A stretch of 7,385 nucleotides of DNA from Elusimicrobiota bacterium (GTDB taxonomy: Bacteria; Elusimicrobiota; Elusimicrobia; Elusimicrobiales; UBA9959). Below are positions 1 through 4,569 of this stretch, one piece after another. The translations under genes and the position numbers were made by a program. Position 1 is the stretch's first letter. Each line of letters starts with the position of its first letter. The DNA lies in assembly GCA_030637365.1 (NCBI GenBank), contig DAOWGR010000170.1, positions 1 through 7,385 of the forward strand, read 5' to 3'. Under the pieces are notes generated by a model. It was not told the origin of the DNA, did not search any database, and worked only from the letters and a program-made list of their open reading frames with translations.

Positions 1-279
1 ACCTCTCCCGCAAATGACGCCAAGTCGCTTAAGAAACTTCTTTCAAAAGCATTGGGGAAAACAAAGGTAATTAAGAAAAAAAGAATCGTGTTTTTTGCGG
101 GGCAAACCAGAATTCATTTTGATGAAGTTCGCGGGCTGGGGCGGTTTATAGAGCTTGAAGTTTGCCTTAAGAAGAATCAAAGCCAAGCCTTTGGTGTTCG
201 CTTAGCGAAAAGGCTTATGAAAGAGTTAAACATAAAAAAGAAAGATCTTGTGGATGGCGCTTACGCCGACCTTCTTTAA
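1..279 (+). CDS. CYTH-domain protein (class IV adenylate cyclase / triphosphatase family), 3' part
   Basis: The frame is open from base 1 to a TAA at 277-279, giving 92 C-terminal residues; the start lies outside the window. The TTG at 52 could be read as a start, but the frame runs on upstream and a start there would cut the domain, so I treat the gene as partial. The stretch with basic KKKR, then TRIHFDEVRGLGRFIELEV and the tail ending in DLVDGAYADLL, matches the second half of CYTH domains. In these, Arg, Asp and Glu side chains line a tunnel binding triphosphate and divalent metal. The N-terminal ExExK signature would lie off the left edge, so activity cannot be judged. Family members include CyaB-type adenylate cyclases and inorganic or thiamine triphosphatases; substrate cannot be told here. 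No signal peptide is visible in this part. The gene converges on the next one, with 4 bases between stop codons and no terminator hairpin. Confidence 0.8.
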   Translation, partial: TSPANDAKSLKKLLSKALGKTKVIKKKRIVFFAGQTRIHFDEVRGLGRFIELEVCLKKNQSQAFGVRLAKRLMKELNIKKKDLVDGAYADLL

Positions 280-283
280 AATA

Positions 284-1042
284 TTATTGGACAGTCGCGT
301 TAAAAACTTGGACTCTTTTTGAAACCCATGCATAGCGTATTTTATCTTTGAAACGATTTAATAAGTCTTTGGCGACGGCATCGGGGTTATCCATGTTCTT
401 TATTGATATGTCCACCCAAATACTGTTGAGCATGGATGTATTTTGGTATCTGTTCACAATCTGAAATTCATTGCCAAATTGGTTAAACAATTCATTTACG
501 CGTTTGGGATAAATGGGTTGCTTGAAAATAATCAGATGTTTTAAAGGCGCTCCTTTATTAATATTACGCATACTTTTAACTTCAGGAAAATTTTTAATTT
601 GCTTTATGATGCCGGTTCTGGTGAAGATGGCTTTTATTTTATCTATGGCGCCTTTTGGCTCTCTGAACTTAATTTCAATAGCCCGGGAAACATTATTATC
701 TTGATAGGAAATCATATTCATATTAAGATTTTTGAAAAAAAACTCAACATTTTTTTTGGTTTTTTCGGGATTTATTCCCATAAACGGTTTGCTGTGCAAA
801 TGGACGAATATGAAAGTTTCCTCGGTTTCAGATTGGGTTTTTGATTTTTTTTTATTAGCCGCGACAGCTTTTGGAATTGGAAAATCTCCCATGTTAGTGT
901 CAAAGGAGGGGATGGATGTATTAAAATCTTCAGCCATGGCATCCCTAAAATCGGAAGGCGTAGCGCTTTTTGTTCGCGTAAAAGCAAACGCGCCGGTAGT
1001 TGCCACGATGATGGAGAGCGTTAAAACTATTTTTTTATTCAT
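284..1042 (-). CDS. Secreted protein of unknown function with two similar halves
   Basis: I do not recognise this 252-residue protein. The N-terminus is a clear Sec signal peptide: MNKK, a hydrophobic stretch to about residue 19, and likely cleavage after AFA (residue 20). Residues 21-75 look like a flexible linker rich in Asp, Pro, Ser and Lys. Residues 76-151 and 168-240 look like two related units, each with a strand, a helix, a long strand pair, a helix and a final strand. This resembles a duplicated ferredoxin-like fold (inference from the hydrophobic pattern only). There are no cysteines, no lipobox and no evident catalytic motif, so a binding or structural role in the periplasm or outside the cell is more likely than catalysis. 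The start is supported by GAGGAA at 1048-1053 seven bases before the ATG and by a strong promoter just upstream. It lies downstream of the nuclease gene on the same strand but probably has its own transcript. Confidence 0.8.
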   Translation of the reverse strand: MNKKIVLTLSIIVATTGAFAFTRTKSATPSDFRDAMAEDFNTSIPSFDTNMGDFPIPKAVAANKKKSKTQSETEETFIFVHLHSKPFMGINPEKTKKNVEFFFKNLNMNMISYQDNNVSRAIEIKFREPKGAIDKIKAIFTRTGIIKQIKNFPEVKSMRNINKGAPLKHLIIFKQPIYPKRVNELFNQFGNEFQIVNRYQNTSMLNSIWVDISIKNMDNPDAVAKDLLNRFKDKIRYAWVSKRVQVFNATVQ

Positions 1043-1047
1043 GACTT

Positions 1048-1053
1048 TTCCTC
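1048..1053 (-). promoter_or_regulatory. Ribosome binding site of the 252-residue secreted protein
   Basis: GAGGAA on the minus strand with a 5-base gap (1043-1047) to the ATG ending at 1042. It fixes the start codon and sits almost at the predicted 5' end of the message. Confidence 0.7.
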
Positions 1054-1060
1054 ATAAAAA

Positions 1061-1089
1061 AGTATACAGTGAGGTCCGGGTTCTGTCAA
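1061..1089 (-). promoter_or_regulatory. Near-consensus sigma70 promoter for the 252-residue secreted protein
   Basis: On the minus strand TTGACA (1084-1089) and TATACT (1061-1066) are separated by exactly 17 bases. This is a perfect -35 and a 5/6 -10 at ideal spacing. Transcription would start near 1054, leaving a leader of only about 12 bases that is mostly the Shine-Dalgarno site. It implies strong, probably constitutive expression. Confidence 0.8.
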
Positions 1090-1155
1090 GGGAATATGGG
1101 GCAGAAATAAAGAAAAGTGATTTAGTGATTAAGTAATATCAACAACGAGAAGCTT

Positions 1156-1218
1156 GCCACTTGTGACATTTGTATTTTCTTGAGAAAATACAAATTAGTG
1201 GTCGTTCACAAAGTTGCC
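1156..1218. repeat. Imperfect palindromic element with a 12-bp perfect core stem
   Basis: Bases 1168-1179 pair perfectly with 1184-1195 around a TTGA loop. Outside this core, GCCACTTGTGA (1156-1166) resembles the reverse complement of TCACAAAGTTGC (1206-1217), offset by about 11 extra bases on the right arm. Smaller alternative pairings also exist (CCACT 1157-1161 with AGTGG 1197-1201). No T-run follows on either strand, so it is a poor intrinsic terminator. It may be a remnant of a small palindromic mobile element or a structured spacer between two minus-strand genes. Confidence 0.55.
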
Positions 1219-1243
1219 GACACCTGATGAAGCATAGCTTCGT

Positions 1244-2191
1244 TTAATGTGATTTGAATACTGCCGCGCCTATTTTATCGGCAAGGGAAGGGTCGTCCGT
1301 AAAAGGGTTTCTGTTTCCCTGGTATTTTTCTATAAGATTGTTTCGTCTTATTTCATTGGAGTCCGGCGGGTCTTGATTGTTCCATTCTAAAAACATCGTT
1401 ACGCGGTTTATCCAAAAATCACTGTAATTTATTTTGTCGCGAATGTTTTTGTCATAATAGCGGACCATAAAATAAAGCATGGCTCTGGCGACATCGCCTT
1501 TTGTCGCGTCACAAGGTTCAAATTTATTGTATCCCCTTTTTGAGCCGGCGGATGTGGAATAATCCCAGTCGGGCACTTCGGCAAAAGAATAATTTGAACG
1601 CATGCTGTTTGGTTTGGTAAAGGTGGGGCGCAGGTGGTGGAGGTCGGCGCGCATCGGATACTTTTCATCAAAATATGATTGCGGCCAAAGATGTTCCGTG
1701 TTTACCGCGTCCTTCCAAGTTCCGTCGCCGTTAGCGTCGCCATGTTCCTTGTAATCATAGCCGTTTTCGCTTGTTCCGTTAACGCATACAAGCGAATAAA
1801 AAGTTATTAGGCCGGGTTTTTTATTGCAGATGGTATTATCCGCTGTTGAGTACATATATGATTTCGCGGCGATGTATCCGGATTGGCTTGTCGCTATTTT
1901 TGAGGGCAAGGTGATTTTATGCAGATATTGAAAAAGTTTTTCGCCATAAAGTTCATCGGTCGGTTTTAAATACGAATGAGAAGTTTTTGGCAGCGGCGTG
2001 GGAAATTCAATGGAAATATCGGAGGAAACGCTGTTTTTTAATGTGTCAAAAGCGGATATCGGTTGAGCCGCCAGGTTGCCAAACGCGGAAAATAAAACTC
2101 CCGCTGACAAAGCAAATACAAGTTTTAGGTTTTGTAAAACTTTTGTATTATCCATTGCTATATATACTAAAGCAAATATGATTTTTGTCAT
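1244..2191 (-). CDS. Secreted endonuclease I family nuclease (HNH/beta-beta-alpha-metal fold)
   Basis: Likely a secreted nuclease that degrades DNA and/or RNA outside the cytoplasm. The diagnostic active site is present: NTEHLWPQS (residues 164-172, putative general base His167 and metal ligand Glu166), DLHHLRP (183-189), and PNSMRSN (194-200) with Asn195 as likely second metal ligand. GDVARAMLYFMVRY (232-245) and the C-terminal QGNRNPF (291-297) also match endonuclease I (Pfam Endonuclease_1; relatives of Vvn, EndA and Bacillus extracellular RNase). DANGDG (152-157), just before the active site, looks like an EF-hand-type calcium loop. The signal peptide (basic part to residue 23, hydrophobic 24-38, cleavage near LAA at 40-42) fits better if translation starts at the in-frame ATG ending at 2155 (Met13). 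Neither ATG has a clear Shine-Dalgarno site; the longer form is listed because it lies inside the predicted transcript. The mature domain is complete. Confidence 0.9.
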   Translation of the reverse strand: MTKIIFALVYIAMDNTKVLQNLKLVFALSAGVLFSAFGNLAAQPISAFDTLKNSVSSDISIEFPTPLPKTSHSYLKPTDELYGEKLFQYLHKITLPSKIATSQSGYIAAKSYMYSTADNTICNKKPGLITFYSLVCVNGTSENGYDYKEHGDANGDGTWKDAVNTEHLWPQSYFDEKYPMRADLHHLRPTFTKPNSMRSNYSFAEVPDWDYSTSAGSKRGYNKFEPCDATKGDVARAMLYFMVRYYDKNIRDKINYSDFWINRVTMFLEWNNQDPPDSNEIRRNNLIEKYQGNRNPFTDDPSLADKIGAAVFKSH

Positions 2192-2202
2192 GATACTTTA
2201 GT
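2166..2202 (-). promoter_or_regulatory. Possible 5'-end stem-loop of the nuclease message
   Basis: ACTAAAG (minus strand, 2196-2202) is complementary over 7 bases to CTTTAGT (minus strand, 2166-2172). The predicted transcription start is near 2204, so this hairpin would sit at the extreme 5' end of the RNA. Its loop holds the upstream ATG (2189-2191), while the alternative ATG at 2153-2155 lies just outside. Confidence 0.35.
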
Positions 2203-2210
2203 CCCATATT

Positions 2211-2240
2211 ATTATAGGTCTTTAAGTCTGAGCAGTTCAA
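2211..2240 (-). promoter_or_regulatory. Promoter of the nuclease gene
   Basis: On the minus strand a perfect TATAAT (2211-2216) lies 18 bases from TTGAAC (2235-2240), a 4/6 match to the -35 consensus. Predicted start is near 2204. It leaves a leader of about 12 bases to the first ATG or about 48 to the second. Confidence 0.6.
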
Positions 2241-2321
2241 TAGATAGACGGTTTAACGGCAAATAGGCGATAGCAACTGTGGGTAGATTATCAGAATGGA
2301 ACCCGGCCAAGGATAATAAAT

Positions 2322-2350
2322 TTGGCAAAACTTTCCATTTAAATTAAAAT
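2322..2350 (+). promoter_or_regulatory. Promoter of the deoxyhypusine-synthase-like / deaminase unit
   Basis: TTGGCA (2322-2327) and TAAAAT (2345-2350) are separated by 17 bases, each a 5/6 match to the sigma70 boxes. The predicted start near 2357 gives a leader of about 35 bases ending in a strong ribosome binding site. The site is divergent from the nuclease promoter about 80 bases away, and nothing obvious lies between the two. Confidence 0.6.
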
Positions 2351-2375
2351 ATTTACATTGATAAAAAGATTTTTC

Positions 2376-2382
2376 AAAGGAG
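2376..2382 (+). promoter_or_regulatory. Ribosome binding site fixing the start at 2392
   Basis: AAAGGAG, 9 bases before the ATG at 2392. A second in-frame ATG at 2401 would be 18 bases away, so the first is preferred. Confidence 0.75.
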
Positions 2383-2391
2383 CATAAAAAA

Positions 2392-3360
2392 ATGAGATCC
2401 ATGAGAAAATTTGTTGACCATAATTACAGGCATTTTAACGCGGCGGCTTTAAAAAACGCGAGCAGAGCTTATATTGATTTTCTAAAAAAAGACGGAAAAA
2501 TGTTTATTACAATCGGCGGCGCCATGAGTACGGCCGAAATAGGTTTAAGTCTTGCCGAGATGATAAGAAAAGACAAGGTTCACGCCATATCCTGCACGGG
2601 CGCGAATCTTGAAGAGGATATTTTTAATCTTGTGGCTCATGATTATTATAAGCTTATTCCCGATTATCGCTATCTTTCAACCGAAGATGAAGTTAAGCTT
2701 TTGAAGAATAAATATAATCGTGTTACCGATACCTGTATTCCCGAGGAAGAAGCCTTCAGGAGAGTTGAAAGGCAGCTTATAACTTTATGGCAAAAAGCCG
2801 AGAGCGAAGGCAAAAGTTATTTTCCCTATGAGTATATGTATCAGCTTATCAGTAAGGGGCTTGTGAAAAAATATTATCAGATAAATCCCAAAGATTCTTG
2901 GGTTGTGGCGGCATGCAAGAAAAACATTCCCATATATACGCCCGGCTGGGAAGATTCCACTATCGGAAATGTTTTCGCGTCCAATATAATAAAGGGAAAA
3001 GTAAAGTCGGTTTCAACGGTTAAGTCCGGCATTGAGCAGATGATTAAGCTTATAGATTGGTATAAGAAAACATCAAGAAAAAATCCCATCGGTTTTTTTC
3101 AAATTGGGGGAGGTATAGCCGGGGATTTTCCCATTTGCGTGGTTCCTTTAATTCAGCAGGATCTTTTTCAAAAATGCAGATTATGGTCATATTTTTGTCA
3201 AATTTCAGACAGCACGACATCTTACGGCTCTTATTCGGGAGCCGTGCCGAATGAAAAAATAACTTGGGGAAAATTGGGGCCAAAAACACCGAGTTTTATT
3301 ATTGAATCCGACGCCAGTATTGTCGCTCCGATAATGTTTGAATATATATTAAACAGATAA
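2392..3360 (+). CDS. Deoxyhypusine-synthase-like protein (bacterial branch; possible homospermidine synthase)
   Basis: A 322-residue member of the deoxyhypusine synthase family, NAD-dependent enzymes that transfer the aminobutyl group of spermidine through a lysine imine. Visible landmarks are the glycine-rich MFITIGGAMSTAEIG (37-51), SCTGANLEEDIFN (67-79, matching the NAD-site TTAGGVEEDL of the eukaryotic enzyme), FQIGGGIAGDFP (236-247), and GAVPNEKITWGKL (283-295) with Lys294 aligned to catalytic Lys329 of human DHS. Glu288 and Trp292 also align with substrate-pocket residues. Two pocket aspartates of the eukaryotic SDSGA region are tyrosines here (SYGSYSGA, 277-284). Bacteria lack eIF5A, so protein modification is unlikely; bacterial homologues of this branch have been linked to homospermidine formation, so a polyamine role is the best inference. 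Length is typical, there is no signal peptide and the protein is cytoplasmic. It is first in a two-gene unit with the deaminase 9 bases downstream. Confidence 0.88.
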   Translation: MRSMRKFVDHNYRHFNAAALKNASRAYIDFLKKDGKMFITIGGAMSTAEIGLSLAEMIRKDKVHAISCTGANLEEDIFNLVAHDYYKLIPDYRYLSTEDEVKLLKNKYNRVTDTCIPEEEAFRRVERQLITLWQKAESEGKSYFPYEYMYQLISKGLVKKYYQINPKDSWVVAACKKNIPIYTPGWEDSTIGNVFASNIIKGKVKSVSTVKSGIEQMIKLIDWYKKTSRKNPIGFFQIGGGIAGDFPICVVPLIQQDLFQKCRLWSYFCQISDSTTSYGSYSGAVPNEKITWGKLGPKTPSFIIESDASIVAPIMFEYILNR

Positions 3361-3369
3361 TCTGCGATT

Positions 3370-3819
3370 ATGATTAAAAAAGCTCATTTAAAGTTTATGA
3401 AAGAGGCTGTTAAAGAAGCTCGGAAAGGTCTTAAGGAAGGCGGCATTCCGATTGGAGCGGTTTTGGTTAAAAGCGGACGAATCATAGGCCGCGGATATAA
3501 CAGAAGAGTTCAAAAAAAATCCGCCATACTTCATGCCGAGATGGATTGCCTTGAAAACGCCGGCAGACTTAAAGCGAAAGATTATAAAAAATGCGTTTTA
3601 TATTCCACGCTGTCGCCTTGTGCCATGTGTTCCGGCGCCATTGTTCTCTATAAAATACCGAAAGTCGTGATAGGAGAGAATAAAACATTTAAAGGGTCCG
3701 AAAAATATCTTAAAAAATACTCCAAGGTTATAAATCTTAATCTTGCCGAATGCGAAGATATGATGGCCGGTTTTATATGTTCAAAGCCAAGGCTTTGGAA
3801 TGAAGATATTGGCAAATGA
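3370..3819 (+). CDS. Yeast-type cytosine deaminase-like zinc deaminase
   Basis: A 149-residue cytidine/deoxycytidylate deaminase superfamily protein, predicted to deaminate cytosine to uracil in pyrimidine salvage. Zinc ligands are His55 (HAE, with proton-shuttle Glu57), Cys84 and Cys87 (TLSPCAMCSGAI). Far beyond these shared motifs it resembles fungal Fcy1: KEGGIPIGA (22-30), Asn44 in GYN (Fcy1 Asn51), LENAGR (61-66), GENKTFKGSEKYL (102-114), and a C-terminal WNEDIG whose Asp146 aligns with Fcy1 Asp155 that contacts cytosine. The usual bacterial cytosine deaminase, CodA, is an unrelated amidohydrolase. TadA and guanine deaminase are the main alternatives, but their C-termini differ. The start at 3370 has no visible Shine-Dalgarno site and lies 9 bases after the upstream stop, so translation is probably coupled to the synthase-like gene. 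A start at Met10 would trim the first helix. Confidence 0.88.
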   Translation: MIKKAHLKFMKEAVKEARKGLKEGGIPIGAVLVKSGRIIGRGYNRRVQKKSAILHAEMDCLENAGRLKAKDYKKCVLYSTLSPCAMCSGAIVLYKIPKVVIGENKTFKGSEKYLKKYSKVINLNLAECEDMMAGFICSKPRLWNEDIGK

Positions 3820-3854
3820 GCGTTATTTGAAGCGGTATAGCGGCTTAAATTTTG

Positions 3855-3860
3855 TATAAT
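3855..3860 (+). promoter_or_regulatory. Candidate -10 box for the RRM protein gene
   Basis: A perfect TATAAT, but no convincing -35 at 16-18 bases. It is flanked by a 7-base inverted repeat, GCTTAAA (3843-3849) and TTTAAGC (3874-3880), which could be an operator. Predicted start is near 3867. Confidence 0.45.
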
Positions 3861-3866
3861 AATATT

Positions 3867-3994
3867 AAGACGCTTTAAGCGATCTACTAAAATCAGATTT
3901 ACTTGTAGAGCTATCTTCCTGAAAACACTGGACGAAGCGGAGTAATCGGGGTTTAGGATAGGGGTTCATTGAACCCCCAATAAAGGAGGATAGT
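3867..3994 (+). promoter_or_regulatory. Long structured 5' leader of the RRM protein gene, with an anti-Shine-Dalgarno element
   Basis: If transcription starts near 3867 the leader is about 128 bases. It ends with a very strong ribosome binding site (AAAGGAGGA, 3982-3990, 4 bases before ATG). CTATCTTCCT (3911-3920) can pair with AGGAGGATAG (3984-3993) over 10 continuous base pairs with one G-U, covering the whole Shine-Dalgarno site. Inside this helix lies a 7-bp GC-rich hairpin (3961-3967 with 3971-3977). Upstream is a 5-bp hairpin TCTAC/GTAGA (3883-3887 with 3905-3909). Long leaders are common on cold-inducible RNA-binding protein genes; a thermosensor or autoregulatory switch is an inference. 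I do not recognise a named riboswitch class. Confidence 0.5.
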
Positions 3995-4327
3995 ATGGGA
4001 AAGAAATTATATGTGGGTAACCTTCCGTTTTCAGTAAACGATGAGAGTTTAAAAGAATTGTTTGCGGCTCACGGAAATGTGGAAACGGCTCAGGTTATAA
4101 TGGACAAATTTTCGGGAAGATCGAAAGGTTTCGGTTTTGTTGAAATGTCGTCCGATGAGGAAGCTAAAGCTGCCGTTGAACAAATGAGCGAAAAAGAAAT
4201 TGATGGAAGAAAAATAGTCGTCAATGAAGCCAGACCTATGGAAAAAAGAAGCGGCGGATTTGGCGGAAATCGTGGTGGCGGCGGTCGTGACAGAAATCGC
4301 CATGGCGGCGGCCGTGACAGATGGTAA
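3995..4327 (+). CDS. RRM-domain RNA-binding protein with Gly/Arg-rich tail
   Basis: A 110-residue single-RRM protein of the bacterial glycine-rich RNA-binding type. RNP2 is LYVGNL (5-10) and RNP1 is SKGFGFVEM (43-51), with the aromatic residues Tyr6, Phe46 and Phe48 that stack on RNA bases. The domain ends near residue 80 (IVVNEARP). Residues 86-110 form a short tail of glycine-rich patches alternating with Arg-Asp-Arg, like the RGG tails of cyanobacterial Rbp proteins and plant GRPs. It is cytoplasmic and likely an RNA chaperone or cold-adaptation factor; that role is known for relatives and not shown here. Start choice is firm: AAAGGAGGA sits 4 bases before the ATG. It has its own leader and a terminator, so it is probably monocistronic, and the leader structure suggests translational control. 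Confidence 0.93.
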   Translation: MGKKLYVGNLPFSVNDESLKELFAAHGNVETAQVIMDKFSGRSKGFGFVEMSSDEEAKAAVEQMSEKEIDGRKIVVNEARPMEKRSGGFGGNRGGGGRDRNRHGGGRDRW

Positions 4328-4362
4328 ATAGCTAAAGAATTATTCAAATAGCTTTTAGATAC

Positions 4363-4392
4363 CCGTCGTTTTATACGACGGTTATTTTTATT
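4363..4392 (+). terminator. Intrinsic terminator of the RRM protein gene
   Basis: CCGTCGT (4363-4369) pairs with ACGACGG (4375-4381), a perfect 7-bp stem with a 5-base loop, followed at once by TTATTTTTATT. It lies 35 bases after the stop codon and is the best terminator in the window. Confidence 0.85.
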
Positions 4393-4395
4393 GGG

Positions 4396-4500
4396 GGCAT
4401 TTTTGCCGGCTGAGTTTTTTGAGGTATGGACTGCAAATTTATCGGGAGAGATTTGCAGAGGAAAAATTGAGGAAAAAGACCTGTTGACAGATAGGTCTTT
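4396..4500. repeat. Cluster of three hairpins upstream of the peptidase array
   Basis: Three separate inverted repeats lie in a row: GGCA/TGCC (4396-4399 with 4404-4407), CTGCAAAT/ATTTGCAG (4431-4438 with 4451-4458), and AAAGACCT/AGGTCTTT (4475-4482 with 4493-4500). The second and third have perfect 8-bp stems. No gene is visible here and no T-run follows the last two. They could be part of a small RNA, an upstream regulatory site for the peptidase promoter, or the debris of a palindromic element. Confidence 0.4.
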
Positions 4501-4506
4501 AGGGGC

Positions 4507-4534
4507 TTGCCAAACAAAGGATATCACTTATACT
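4507..4534 (+). promoter_or_regulatory. Promoter of the C11 peptidase array
   Basis: TTGCCA (4507-4512) and TATACT (4529-4534) with a 16-base spacer, each 5/6 to the sigma70 consensus. Predicted start near 4541 gives a leader of about 29 bases to the first peptidase gene, which has no clear Shine-Dalgarno site. Confidence 0.6.
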
Positions 4535-4569
4535 ATGGTCAAGGATAAATTATTATAACCGGTAACCAT

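Noticed and set aside
52..54. TTG as the true start of the first gene
   Set aside because: The frame stays open to base 1 and the CYTH domain would lose its N-terminal half, so this is an internal codon of a gene cut by the window edge.
732..1136. 134-codon plus-strand reading frame antisense to the 252-residue protein
   Set aside because: It lies over a minus-strand gene with a signal peptide, promoter and ribosome binding site, and its own product shows no recognisable domain.
1229..1241. GAAGC/GCTTC hairpin just after the nuclease stop codon as a terminator
   Set aside because: The stem is only 5 bp and no T-run follows on the minus strand.
3867..3994. A known riboswitch class in the RRM leader
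   Set aside because: I could not match the conserved cores of common classes (TPP, cyclic-di-GMP, glycine, preQ1) by eye, so only the base pairing is reported.
4484..4489. Perfect TTGACA as a -35 box
   Set aside because: No -10 sequence lies 16-18 bases downstream, and the hexamer sits in a hairpin loop; the TTGCCA/TATACT pair further down is better.
4090..4527. 145-codon minus-strand reading frame over the RRM gene and terminator
   Set aside because: It is the complement of a well-supported gene, its Pro/Arg-rich stretch mirrors the Gly-rich codons, and it runs through the terminator.
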